Part shown: positions 25,134 through 33,118 of the stretch, piece by piece
How the letters are laid out: every line of letters starts with the position of its first letter
Numbering within the stretch: the first letter of the stretch is position 1
DNA from: Ornithoclostridium sp944380285
GTDB taxonomy: Bacteria; Bacillota; Clostridia; Christensenellales; UBA3700
Reading direction: 5' to 3'
Assembly (NCBI GenBank): GCA_963931165.1
Contig: OZ006985.1
Location: forward strand, 1,674,001-1,738,000
DNA length: 64,000 nucleotides
The notes under the pieces: generated by a model
Database searches by the model: none
What the model was told of the DNA's origin: nothing
Seen by the model: only the letters and a program-made list of their open reading frames with translations
Made by a program: the position numbers and the translations under genes

Positions 25134-25322
25134 CCGATGTTTGTAAAGTTTTCGCAAAATTGACCGAAACTTGTCGCATTGTACGATAATGGACATTTGC
25201 GCATTATTAATGCGCCGATCTATCAATACAGGAATAACCTTAAATTACATTGAAAATAATTGTTAATAATTATTACTATCTGATCGATGTCCGCAAAAAC
25301 ATAAGCCGTCAAAACGACTCGT

Positions 25323-25532
25323 TTAATAAGGTTTTCGCCCAACCAAATAGTCTATATCCACCTCGAAATAGTCGGCAAGACGCCACAAACTGCTGATATT
25401 TGGTTCCTTTTTCCCGAGCACCCACGAACTTACCGTATTTTGCTTGACTCCTATTTTGGCAGCAAGTTGCACTTGATTTATCCCCTCATCTCTCATCAAT
25501 TCCGCTATCCTTTCCGCTACCTTTATATCCAT
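25323..25532 (-). CDS. XRE-family helix-turn-helix regulator
   Basis: 69 residues, essentially one helix-turn-helix domain: IAELMRDEGINQVQLAAKIGVKQNTVSSWVLGKKEPNI with the recognition helix at about residues 27-36. The usual Cro/CI length. It is divergent from a lipoprotein gene, and two 16-bp inverted operator-like sequences lie between them, so it probably represses that gene and perhaps itself. No obvious effector domain. Confidence 0.88.
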   Translation of the reverse strand: MDIKVAERIAELMRDEGINQVQLAAKIGVKQNTVSSWVLGKKEPNISSLWRLADYFEVDIDYLVGRKPY

Positions 25533-25561
25533 CCGTGTCCGTCTCCGATTGCAATAATCAC

Positions 25562-25615
25562 TTGACGTATTAGCACTATGGTAGTATTATTTAATTAAAT
25601 AGCACCATAGTGCTA
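25562..25615 (+). promoter_or_regulatory. Lipoprotein promoter with two operator-like repeats
   Basis: TTGACG at 25562-25567 and TATTAT at 25585-25590 (17 nt). TAGCACTATGGTAGTA at 25571-25586 fills the spacer, and its inverted partner TAGCACCATAGTGCTA at 25600-25615 lies just past the start site; the second is itself a near-perfect palindrome (14 of 16). Confidence 0.7.
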
Positions 25616-25631
25616 CATTAAGGAGGAAATC

Positions 25632-26705
25632 ATGAAAAAGTCGATCTGCATTTTGACAAGCTTGGCTTTGATCGTTTGCGCTTTGTTCGCCGTTGTCGGA
25701 TGCGGCGACAAAGAAGACACCAGATCGTCAAGAGAGCTTGACACAAACATTTTGAATATTTGGCAAGACTCCTACGGCTCCGTGTGGGTGGAACTTGAAA
25801 ACTACGAGCACGACGACTATCAATTCGTGAGCATCAGCAGTCAGAGCGCGACAAGCATCGACTTCTCGCTTGACGGCGGAAAGACCTGGCACCTGTGCGA
25901 TGTCGCCGAGTCCCTTTTCCCCGAAAAAGATCGCGGAGTGTATCAGATCATATCTCCGGGCACAGACGGCACGTTTACATTCCAACTTACCGGGGCGGAA
26001 GACAATCAATTCCCCGATCCTTCGCCGATCTATAATGCCGGCGACGTCCTTTCGATCACTATCCGCGTCCCCGAATCGGACACCTACAAAGCGAGCGCGT
26101 GGTCAAAGGCAGCGACATATACCCTCAAAGCCCCTGCGCAAAGCACCACAGAGCTTTTTGCATACCACTACGGCGCCCTCTTGAACGACAAGACCTCCTA
26201 TGAAGGACTGATCCCAAACGACTTCGAGAGCAACGGATTTGTCGCCTACAAAGACGCAAACCTGATCAAGATCGGCAAACTCGCTTCCGCCGCCTCCGCG
26301 ACCGAAAGCGGCATGTACGACTATACCTTTACCCCGTTCGAGGAGTTGTCTCAAGCAGACAAAGCCGAAGCGGCAAAGTTTGAATACAAGTTCGTGTCCA
26401 AGCAAGAATACACCCAAAACGAAGACGTCGCCATTCTCACCTTTACGCCCGATGTCACGAACAACGAAGACACCTTCTTGACTGCCGGATGGATAGCCGG
26501 CTCAAACGGCATTGCGTTCGATGCCGATGACCCCGACTTGCTGTGGGCATACGACGTCGAGATCCCCGGCGCGACCACCGGAGAGACCGAGATCTACACT
26601 CAGACCTCTTTCGTCCTCTTGCTGCGCCTGAAAGCGACGGATGACACGACGCATTCGAGCGTGGCAATATTTGAATATCAATTGTCATATGAGCCCAAGC
26701 AATAG
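25632..26705 (+). CDS. Secreted lipoprotein of unknown function
   Basis: 357 residues with a clear lipoprotein signal: MKKSICILTSLALIVCALF then the lipobox AVVGC (Cys near residue 24). After a short charged linker the protein is rich in Asp, Ser and Thr and predicted mostly beta, with two internal stretches of similar shape (about 60-165 and 170-355), perhaps Ig-like domains. I recognise no family. GGAGG precedes the ATG. Its promoter is overlapped by paired operators facing the divergent XRE gene, so expression is probably switched by that regulator. Confidence 0.8.
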   Translation: MKKSICILTSLALIVCALFAVVGCGDKEDTRSSRELDTNILNIWQDSYGSVWVELENYEHDDYQFVSISSQSATSIDFSLDGGKTWHLCDVAESLFPEKDRGVYQIISPGTDGTFTFQLTGAEDNQFPDPSPIYNAGDVLSITIRVPESDTYKASAWSKAATYTLKAPAQSTTELFAYHYGALLNDKTSYEGLIPNDFESNGFVAYKDANLIKIGKLASAASATESGMYDYTFTPFEELSQADKAEAAKFEYKFVSKQEYTQNEDVAILTFTPDVTNNEDTFLTAGWIAGSNGIAFDADDPDLLWAYDVEIPGATTGETEIYTQTSFVLLLRLKATDDTTHSSVAIFEYQLSYEPKQ

Positions 26706-26789
26706 CGGAACAGGTCTCGAAAATTCCGATCGCGGAAGCATGCTCTTTTGAGCCGACCTCGATCGACCGCTTAGGCAAACACAAAATCA

Positions 26790-26816
26790 CGCCGTCGGCG
26801 CAAAGCGTCGGCGGCG
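26790..26816. terminator. Terminator between the lipoprotein and phosphoesterase genes
   Basis: CGCCGTCGGCGC, AAA, GCGTCGGCGGCG pair over 12 bp with two G-U pairs; on the minus strand it is followed by GATTTTGTGTTT. Confidence 0.65.
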
Positions 26817-26844
26817 AAATTTCTGATCCGGATCGCACAAAAAC

Positions 26845-27528
26845 CTATCTTTCTCTCACATAAAAAGTGCGGCAGTCCTCGACCCGCAAACACCCCAGGA
26901 TTCCGCTCAAAGCGACGCCCGTGTCCAAATGTATTTTGCAATAGTCGGCGATGTGCGCGCCGCCGTGCGCCGTCTCTCTTCGCGGATAGAACAAGATCTC
27001 GTCCCTGTTTGTCAAATACCTGACCGGCGTATGCCCGTACAGCACGCACTTGCCCCCTTGCGGCAAGACGTCCGCATCCTTAAAGCGGCGATCGTAGACC
27101 AATTGCTCGCAAGTCGCCTGTGCGGCGGGCAAAGGCTTCCCGTCCTCGACCGGAACGCCGGCGTGCACGCCGACAAAGTCGTCCGTCTCGACAAAGAAAG
27201 GCAGCGACTCCATCGCGTCGATCGTTTCCCAATCGAGCAAGCCGCCGTCCTCGAAACAGCCGCGCAGCCGATCCATCACCGTTTCGGGATCTTCCGTGCG
27301 GCTCATCAATGCGCGATAGTACTTCAAAAAGTCGTACTCGTGATTGCCGGCGATGCAGACCGCATTCGGCATCGCAAACAAAAGTCGGGCAAGCCGAACG
27401 CTGTCCGCCCCCTTGTCGATGATGTCGCCGAGCACATACAACTTGTCCCCGCCGCAAAACTTGACCTTGTCAAGCAGGCGGCAGAACAGATCGTAATGCC
27501 CGTGGATGTCCGAAACGCAATAGTCCAT
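26845..27528 (-). CDS. Metallophosphoesterase (PPP-family Ser/Thr phosphatase-like or ApaH-like)
   Basis: 227 residues with the full set of calcineurin-type motifs in order: SDIHGHYD (residues 6-13), GDIIDKG, GNHEYD, GVHAGV and GHTP. Such proteins dephosphorylate proteins (PrpA/PrpB, PPP family) or cleave diadenosine tetraphosphate (ApaH); the GVHAGV form and length fit the bacterial PPP group, but substrate is not determined. The -10 box ends six bases before the ATG and no ribosome site is seen, so the mRNA is predicted leaderless. Confidence 0.87.
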   Translation of the reverse strand: MDYCVSDIHGHYDLFCRLLDKVKFCGGDKLYVLGDIIDKGADSVRLARLLFAMPNAVCIAGNHEYDFLKYYRALMSRTEDPETVMDRLRGCFEDGGLLDWETIDAMESLPFFVETDDFVGVHAGVPVEDGKPLPAAQATCEQLVYDRRFKDADVLPQGGKCVLYGHTPVRYLTNRDEILFYPRRETAHGGAHIADYCKIHLDTGVALSGILGCLRVEDCRTFYVRER

Positions 27529-27534
27529 ACCGTG

Positions 27535-27563
27535 ATTATATCACATCGCCGAGGCAAATTCAA
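27535..27563 (-). promoter_or_regulatory. Promoter of the phosphoesterase gene, predicted leaderless
   Basis: Minus strand TTGAAT, 17-nt spacer, TATAAT, then CACGGT and the ATG. Confidence 0.65.
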
Positions 27564-27687
27564 CGAAACGCCCAACGCGTCCGCCGTCTCATGGTCAAAG
27601 CGACGGCACAGACTTCGCAAGACGGCGCTTGCGAACGTCACTCAAAACACATTCTTTGCACACATATTGAAAACTTGCCAAAAACGC

Positions 27688-27716
27688 TTGCCGTTTGGTC
27701 GAAAATATATTATACT
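27688..27716 (+). promoter_or_regulatory. tRNA-Ser promoter
   Basis: TTGCCG, 17-nt spacer, TATACT, 15 bases before the tRNA 5' end. Confidence 0.7.
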
Positions 27717-27731
27717 ATTTGAGCAATAAAT

Positions 27732-27822
27732 GCAGAGTTGTCCGAGAGGTCGATGGTGCAGCACTCGAAATGCTGTGTTGCCTAATAGGTAACCCAGGGT
27801 TCGAATCCCTGACTCTGCGCCA
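27732..27822 (+). tRNA. tRNA-Ser(CGA)
   Basis: Class II tRNA of 91 nt including an encoded CCA. Acceptor arms GCAGAGT/ACTCTGC with G as discriminator; anticodon stem CAGCA/TGCTG around loop CTCGAAA gives anticodon CGA, reading UCG; a long variable arm (TTGCCTAATAGGTAACC region) and T-loop GTTCGAATC follow. Its 3' end is repeated several times downstream. Confidence 0.95.
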
Positions 27823-27857
27823 GCGCTTCAAGCTTGGCTTGAGGCGATCCAAAAAAC

Positions 27858-27890
27858 GGGAGTTTGGCACAAGTGCCACTCCCTTTTTTT
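27858..27890 (+). terminator. Terminator after tRNA-Ser
   Basis: GGGAGT..GGCAC, AA, GTGCC ACTCCC then seven T. Confidence 0.85.
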
Positions 27891-27904
27891 CGGCTCGCTC
27901 TCTT

Positions 27905-28439
27905 GCCTACGCTTTCCGCTCCGCTCCGAGTCAGGGCACCGAAATCGTGACGCTCGCGCGGCTCAATACAAAAGTATTTCGCCGTACCCTATCGGCGCTC
28001 ACTATTCCGTCCGCGCATAGCGCGTCCTTACGAATCCCATAAGGATATGTCGCAAGCGGTAGCTTCCGCGAAGTTGCTGTCAATCCTGTCATATCGCATC
28101 GATCTTGAAGCGGACCTCCCTGACTCTGCGCATTTGCATTTCTATCGGCGCTCACTATTCCGTCCGCGCATAGCGCGTCCTTACGAATCCCATAAGGATT
28201 CGCCGCAGGCGGCAGTTTCCGCGAAGTTGCTGCCAATCCTGTCATATCGTACCGATCTTGAAGCGGACCTCCCTGACTCTGCGCATTTGCATTTCTATCG
28301 GCGCTCACTATTCCGTCCGCGCATAGCGCGTCCTTACGAATCCCATAAGGATTAGCCGCAGGCGGCAGCTTCCGCGAAGTTGCTGCCAATCCTGTCATAT
28401 CGCACCGATCTTGAAGCGGACCTCCCTGACTCTGCGCCA
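27905..28439 (+). repeat. Dispersed repeat with 153-bp tandem units, each ending in the tRNA-Ser 3' end
   Basis: Units begin ATCGGCGCTCACTATTCCGT at 27991, 28144 and 28297 (period exactly 153). Each contains a CGCGC-ATA-GCGCG hairpin and closes with TCCCTGACTCTGCGC, 15 bases identical to the tRNA 3' end (copies at 28117, 28270, 28423). The last copy includes CCA and is followed by a relative of the tRNA's own downstream flank (CGCTTCGAGC). The lead-in (27905-27990, GGCACCGAAATCGTGACGC) recurs near ssrA at 44272. Confidence 0.9.
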
Positions 28440-28472
28440 ACGCTTCGAGCGCCGCTCGAGGCGATCCGAAAA

Positions 28473-28499
28473 GGAGCGGCACAAAAGCCGCTCCTTTTT
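28473..28499 (+). terminator. Terminator after the tRNA-end repeats
   Basis: GGAGCGGC, ACAAAA, GCCGCTCC, TTTTT. It occupies the same relative place as the terminator behind the real tRNA. Confidence 0.85.
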
Positions 28500-28807
28500 G
28501 CTCTCACGCGCATTTTGCTTTGCTTCGAGCCGCACGGCGCGTGCGCCCGTCAACAGGGATACGCCGCGGGTCGAGCGCCGTCGGACATCGCTTTGACGAA
28601 AAACAGAAAAGCTCTAAAATTACTTTTATAAGGTATAATGCTTTCGCTAAAACACTTACATTTTGTAGGTTTTTAACTTCTGTAATCTCTTTTATAAGTT
28701 TTGTAAGAGTTGTTCAATTTCATAATTTGTGTAAAATCGGTACGTTTTGTTACCGATATTTTACACTTTTTCTTGCTTGTTATTCCTCATCAGGGAATTG
28801 TTATTGA

Positions 28808-29065
28808 CGAAGAACAAGAAAGCGTAAAAATTCGGATACGGTAGATGACTGTTTTGTACATAGAGAAGCCATTCATTGTGATGACGACAATAAATATGTT
28901 TTGAGCGGTGATTATGAAAAGATTTTTCCTAATCCCGATACTTCGGACAACCTGCCGATGTACTTGAAATGTCCGCATAAGCATCCGAAGAGAATGTTTG
29001 CTCCGCATAATAAAAATTTAACTATGCCGAAAATTTGCGGCAACGTTATGAGAAAAACAACCTGA
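28808..29065 (+). pseudogene. Unrecognised gene fragment
   Basis: An 85-codon open piece without a usable start, reading protein-like (DDCFVHREAIHCDDDNKYVL ... NLPMYLKCPHKHPKR) and A+T-rich. It begins directly after a stop codon and lacks a ribosome site, so it is probably the 3' end of a truncated gene of the island. No family recognised. Confidence 0.4.
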
Positions 29066-29107
29066 AAAATGAGGACGGCGGCGACAATAAAAAAGAGTAA
29101 CAAAAAG

Positions 29108-29165
29108 GAGTTGCAATATCGCCCTTTCGGCTTAGTGTCTTGATAAATCAAGGTTAATGCAACTC
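29108..29165. other. Inverted repeat in the island
   Basis: GAGTTGCA and TGCAACTC lie 42 bases apart with a smaller TTGAT-AAATCAAG hairpin inside. Confidence 0.4.
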
Positions 29166-29241
29166 TTGAAAACATTGTACGGTGAAGACATTAAAAAGGC
29201 AAACGTTTTTTATTGTATGAGGGTTGTCTTGCCCCGAATTT

Positions 29242-30501
29242 TCAAATATAGTGTAACATATTTTCAAGGCTTGCTCTATGTTTTCCGAATAACGTGTCCG
29301 GAATAGCAACTCCCTCAAAAATCCATTTACGATTTCTGTGATTCCCTTTTGCCAACATGGAAAAATAGGTTGAATCAGACTTGTCAAACTTTACACCTGA
29401 AAAACTATTGGTCTTCTTACCGGTCCTTGGGTCCATATAATAAACCTCACTTGACTGAATAACAAGAATTGACTCCTGATCATACTGCTTCCCCAAATTT
29501 GACATTTTTGTCAAAAACTGAGAGAAGCTTTCTTTCTTCTCCCTATAGGGGACCATAAAAGAGGTCTCTACCACATCACCGGTCTCCTCGTGATAACCGC
29601 CAACCAGGGCCAAATACCCATAGCCCTCGGCCCTAAGTTTATCCCTGAGCTCCTTAGTTCTCACCCGGTTTTCTTCCGGGGAATAAACATCACGACTGAC
29701 CGAAATTGCCACAGCCCCATTCTTCAAATGATGATTCACTCTGCTAAGATTACTTTCAATAACACAGCTATGACCAAACACCTTTACCACAGGCTTCTTA
29801 CCGATAGCCTCAAAAGGCTCCTTTTCTGTTTCGTCCATAGCCTCACCGTCTACATCAGACCTATAAAAGCTGAATTCACCGTCTTCTTGTCTAAAAGCCT
29901 TTATCTTTGAAAGGTCCTCTTTGGAAATACTCTCAGTGGCCGACTCTGATTTCCGGGCCTTAGCATAAACAGCCTTTCTCTTAGCCAAAATTTCCTCCGG
30001 GGTGAGCTTGGGCTGGTCAGGCATAGCCTCAAGAGCGGCATTTGGAATAAGCTCCCCGGTTCTGTAAGCCTTATATACCGAGTTCATAATTTTCTTCCCG
30101 GAGACAAGGTTGGAATAGGTTTCCTCCTCAAAGAGATCCTCGGTCATATAAATAACCGAAAGCTCGGGCCTTTCCGAAAGAACAAAGTCTATCCACTTTG
30201 TTGCAGCTCTCGCCTGCGGAATAGTGGGTTCTACCGTAGTGAATTCTATATAAGCATAGTTATTCTCCACCCCCTCATTACAGCGTATCCACCCGTTGTC
30301 TTGAAGCCCGGGAATTTGTTCTGAGTCAAGACCGCCGCCTATCGGGACTCCAACTTCTTCAAGCTTCTTAAGCAAGCTTAAATGGTCAAAACCCTTGGAA
30401 AGAAGGTCTACAAACTTCCCCTCCGGAGTAATAAAGGCTGAGCCCTTCGGCGGATTATCCCCCAGCTCAAAGTTCTGTTTGATATACTCAACTGCTTCCA
30501 T
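29242..30501 (-). CDS. Phage- or plasmid-type protein of unknown function, DUF3293-like region
   Basis: 419 residues starting MEAVEYIKQNFELG, behind GGGG in the leader. Codon use is far less G+C-biased than in the flanking chromosome, a sign of transfer. Residues about 265-355 (NRVRTKELRDKLRAEGYGYL ... VVETSFMVP ... YDQESILV) resemble DUF3293, whose members have no known activity; the N-terminal 200 residues look like parts of large multi-domain phage proteins. A short coding fragment lies just upstream. The identification is by eye and tentative. Confidence 0.5.
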   Translation of the reverse strand: MEAVEYIKQNFELGDNPPKGSAFITPEGKFVDLLSKGFDHLSLLKKLEEVGVPIGGGLDSEQIPGLQDNGWIRCNEGVENNYAYIEFTTVEPTIPQARAATKWIDFVLSERPELSVIYMTEDLFEEETYSNLVSGKKIMNSVYKAYRTGELIPNAALEAMPDQPKLTPEEILAKRKAVYAKARKSESATESISKEDLSKIKAFRQEDGEFSFYRSDVDGEAMDETEKEPFEAIGKKPVVKVFGHSCVIESNLSRVNHHLKNGAVAISVSRDVYSPEENRVRTKELRDKLRAEGYGYLALVGGYHEETGDVVETSFMVPYREKKESFSQFLTKMSNLGKQYDQESILVIQSSEVYYMDPRTGKKTNSFSGVKFDKSDSTYFSMLAKGNHRNRKWIFEGVAIPDTLFGKHRASLENMLHYI

Positions 30502-30516
30502 CAACTTACCCCATTA

Positions 30517-30630
30517 TTAAAAAGCTACCCATTTCTTTGCATCCCAATTGAAACAATGGAGACTTCCTGCCTCATAGGTCAGTGACCCCACCTTCAGCTC
30601 GGGGTAAAAAGGCTTAAGCTCCTTTTTCAA
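30517..30630 (-). pseudogene. C-terminal fragment of an unrecognised gene
   Basis: 37 codons ending 13 bases before the next gene's ribosome site. The frame (PFYPELKVGSLTYEAGSLHC...) reads as protein but is cut off upstream by a stop and has no start with a ribosome site. It seems to be the tail of a gene removed when the island was rearranged. Confidence 0.4.
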
Positions 30631-30668
30631 TTATAAGAGATTTCAGGTACCAAGTTAAGGACATAAAG

Positions 30669-31310
30669 TCAGTCATTCATAAATTTTATATAATCTTCGT
30701 CTACTTCATGACTAAAAACAAGTCCGTCGCAAATCAGTTGGAAAATCTCGCTTGTTAAGGGTGTTTTGCTATTCAAATGTTCCACATTCCATAACTTCCC
30801 ATTGCGTATTTTTGGTGCGGCACAATACTTTCCGAGCCATTTGTCCGAGGCATTGCATTCGGGGCATTGCGCAACGGCGGTAATCAGTGCTTTTTCCAGT
30901 TCTTTCCGTTTCTCATAGTCGTTTACTTCTATTACAGCAAATGTAATATTTTTACAAATATAATCGGAGATCTGTTGCTTGGTTACTTTGTCAACTGCAA
31001 TGCCGTCTCTTTCGGCAATGGCGGTACGGATGTGCTTTCTGAAAATACTTTTTCCGTTGTAGTGGGATTTCAAACGCCGTGGCAGTCTGTCCGGCTGCTC
31101 GCTTATCCCGATACGGACGATCCGTTCGTTTAAGTCGCAGGGGTGCGCCGTTTCGCCATTTTCAAACATTATATAAACGCCGTTCTTCGGTATCTTTGTA
31201 AAATCCGAACATATCTCTTTGCTGTTGGCAGGGGGTACTTGATAATCGGGGTGTGCAAATCGTACTGCACGCCTTACCCGGTCATGTAAGTCTTTACAGT
31301 TCACAATCAT
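30669..31310 (-). CDS. GIY-YIG nuclease-fold protein
   Basis: 213 residues. A GIY-YIG core is visible: GVY at 44-46 (NGVYIMFENGE), RIG at 66-68 (ERIVRIG), then RRLKSHYNGKSIFRKH with conserved Arg and His (78-93), and a C-terminal WLGKYC...IRNGKLWNVEHL that recurs in a widespread uncharacterised subfamily. GIY-YIG enzymes are metal-dependent nucleases of homing, repair and restriction. AAGGAG lies nine bases before the ATG. It is divergent from an XRE regulator, with three operator copies between them. A+T-rich codons set it apart from the chromosome. Confidence 0.75.
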   Translation of the reverse strand: MIVNCKDLHDRVRRAVRFAHPDYQVPPANSKEICSDFTKIPKNGVYIMFENGETAHPCDLNERIVRIGISEQPDRLPRRLKSHYNGKSIFRKHIRTAIAERDGIAVDKVTKQQISDYICKNITFAVIEVNDYEKRKELEKALITAVAQCPECNASDKWLGKYCAAPKIRNGKLWNVEHLNSKTPLTSEIFQLICDGLVFSHEVDEDYIKFMND

Positions 31311-31348
31311 TGGGTTTGTCTCCTTATCATTTTACTGTTGCCATAATA

Positions 31349-31427
31349 ACATACAATGTGATTTAAGTCAACGGTAATCACATTGTATGTATATAGTTGT
31401 ATAAAATTATAAACATATAATGTGATT
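31349..31427. promoter_or_regulatory. Three-copy operator between the GIY-YIG and XRE genes
   Basis: ACATACAATGTGATT at 31349-31363, its exact inverse AATCACATTGTATGT at 31376-31390, and a third copy ACATATAATGTGATT at 31413-31427 (14 of 15). Likely binding sites for the adjacent XRE protein controlling both divergent genes. Confidence 0.65.
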
Positions 31428-31506
31428 TTACTGCTTTCAACGTGTACCAGTCAAACATCTATATATTTTATACTTTTGGTAAACGACAAGGCAGGTTTTC
31501 GGAGTC

Positions 31507-31803
31507 ATGGACAAAAACGACATTATAGACAGAATCGGCTATTTCAGGTCTAAGGCAAAACTTTCCCAAAAGGCTCTTTCTATTGACATTGATATGAACA
31601 TCGGGTACATTAACCGAATGGAGAGCAGGAGGGATTTTTTACCAAGTTTGGAAGTCCTCTTAAAAATCATACAGGCTTGCGGAATTACCGAAGAAGAGTT
31701 CTTTTACGGCGATTTGGAACATTACCGGTCAGACAAACAACTTTTGGAAAAGCTGAAAGGTCTTTCAAACGAAAAAAGGGAGGCACTGTTAAAGTTACTT
31801 TGA
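31507..31803 (+). CDS. XRE-family helix-turn-helix regulator
   Basis: 98 residues: a Cro/CI-type domain (GYFRSKAKLSQKALSIDIDM, recognition helix near NIGYINRMESR) followed by a short C-terminal helix. It resembles small controller proteins that govern restriction or mobile-element genes. CGGAG lies before the ATG. The three operator copies upstream suggest it regulates itself and the divergent GIY-YIG gene. Confidence 0.85.
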   Translation: MDKNDIIDRIGYFRSKAKLSQKALSIDIDMNIGYINRMESRRDFLPSLEVLLKIIQACGITEEEFFYGDLEHYRSDKQLLEKLKGLSNEKREALLKLL

Positions 31804-31851
31804 CTTGCATTCGGTGTCCCTGTGTAAAAAGTGTATAAATGTGTAAACATG

Positions 31852-31887
31852 AAAAAGCCCTGTTTCCGAATGAAACAAGGCTTTTTT
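31852..31887. terminator. Bidirectional terminator-like hairpin
   Basis: AAAAAGCCCTGTTT and AAACAAGGCTTTTTT pair with one mismatch, after the XRE gene. Confidence 0.6.
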
Positions 31888-31914
31888 GGAGCTGCCTGCC
31901 GGACTTGAACCGGC
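31887..31914 (-). other. tRNA-like 3' end (T arm plus acceptor strand)
   Basis: Minus strand reads GCCGG-TTCAAGT-CCGGC, then AGGCAGC, T, CCA: a canonical T arm, acceptor strand and CCA. The 5' half of a tRNA cannot be built from the preceding bases, so this is a remnant or att-like site at the edge of the low-G+C island. Confidence 0.5.
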
Positions 31915-32046
31915 GGCGATCCGAATGTATACTTCCGTTTTTGCAAAAATCAATTTTCGTCCGCATCGAGACCTGCGGCGCTCCCCCGCGCTTCGGGACA
32001 ATTCCGCCGAAGTTTTTATCCTTCGGTCTCTCCTCACTCCGTCCGC

Positions 32047-32985
32047 TCAGATCACGTTGCAAAGCATCATGAGCAGAGGTATCGATATCACGCAAAGCAA
32101 GGTGTTCATCAATGTTGACGCAGCGGCGGTCTCGCAATCTCCGCCGTAAAGTTCGGCGAACGTCAGCGTGCTCGACGCGGACGGCATCGCGGCGATGATG
32201 AACAGCGCGATGATCACATATCTGTCGATGTCGACCGCAAGCGCGACGAGCATCACTATCCCGAGCGACAGCAGCGGCGCGACCACCAATTTGACAAAAG
32301 CGACGAGATAGATCTTCGGGTCGACGAGTTTTTTGGGCGCCATGTCGGCAAGGCGGATGCCGAGGATGATCATCGAAAGGGGCAGCGTCATGTCTCCGAG
32401 ATAGCCGATCGGGGTCATGACCTGCTCGGGGATGTCGACGTTGCAGAAAAAGAACGGCAGCGCGACGATCACCGCGATCGTCGGCGGATTGAGCAGGATC
32501 TTGATCGGACGCACGCTCTTGCGCTCACCCGTGATCGCGAACACGCCGAGCGTCCAGCACATCGCGTTGAATACGATGTTGTAGACGACGGTATAGAGCA
32601 CGAGGTCGCCGTTGCCGGGAAAGAGCATCTCCATCACGGGGATGCCCATAAAGCCGACGTTGCCGAGATAGGACGCGGCGACGCAGGCGCGCTTGCTCGC
32701 CTCTTCCTTTGTCTTGCAGAAGATCAATTTGGCGGCAAAATAGACCGCGAGCTGCGTGACGATCGCGAACAGCGCGACCCAGCCGAAATCGGCGAGCATC
32801 TCCTTGCGGAACTCATTGCCGAGAATGGACGACATCATCAAGAACGGCTGCGCGACATAGAGCAACAGCGCGGCGAATATGCCGGCTGTGTTTTCGGGCA
32901 GCAGCTTGGTCTTGCGCAGCACGAATCCCGGCACGGCGAGCGCGACGACGATCAGCACCTGTACGAACGTGGACAAAAAATTCAT
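32047..32985 (-). CDS. AEC (auxin efflux carrier) family transporter
   Basis: 312 residues, about ten membrane helices in two halves of five, as in the AEC family of secondary carriers (malate, malonate, amino-acid or auxin export). Typical features are NVGFMGIP in the first half and the C-terminal MPSASSTLTFAELYGGD. Located in the inner membrane. AAGGAAG precedes the ATG. It has its own promoter, whose spacer is filled by a 14-bp palindrome, suggesting a dedicated regulator. Substrate is not predictable. Confidence 0.88.
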   Translation of the reverse strand: MNFLSTFVQVLIVVALAVPGFVLRKTKLLPENTAGIFAALLLYVAQPFLMMSSILGNEFRKEMLADFGWVALFAIVTQLAVYFAAKLIFCKTKEEASKRACVAASYLGNVGFMGIPVMEMLFPGNGDLVLYTVVYNIVFNAMCWTLGVFAITGERKSVRPIKILLNPPTIAVIVALPFFFCNVDIPEQVMTPIGYLGDMTLPLSMIILGIRLADMAPKKLVDPKIYLVAFVKLVVAPLLSLGIVMLVALAVDIDRYVIIALFIIAAMPSASSTLTFAELYGGDCETAAASTLMNTLLCVISIPLLMMLCNVI

Positions 32986-33016
32986 AGGACTTCCTTCTCA
33001 AACTTTCCCGCGCAAT

Positions 33017-33045
33017 ATTGTACTCCGGCGCGCGCCGGCTGTCAA
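33017..33045 (-). promoter_or_regulatory. AEC transporter promoter with palindrome in the spacer
   Basis: Minus strand TTGACA, 17 nt, TACAAT; the spacer contains the perfect palindrome CCGGCGCGCGCCGG at 33025-33038. Confidence 0.75.
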
Positions 33046-33050
33046 ACAAA

Positions 33051-33074
33051 AAGACGCACAAAATCGTGCGTCTT
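33051..33074 (-). terminator. Terminator of the dipeptidase-phosphatase operon
   Basis: AAGACGCAC, six bases, GTGCGTCTT with T runs on both sides. Confidence 0.85.
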
Positions 33075-33118
33075 TTGCATATTTTTTTGCGCGCGTCATA
33101 GCGCGGACTTTGCTCGCG

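Noticed and set aside
28790..31920. Simple integrative element flanked by att repeats
   Set aside because: The tRNA-Ser end on the left and the tRNA-like end on the right differ in sequence and orientation, and no integrase is present.
31887..31960. Complete tRNA gene on the minus strand
   Set aside because: T arm, acceptor 3' strand and CCA are good, but no matching acceptor 5' strand, D arm or anticodon arm can be formed from the preceding bases.
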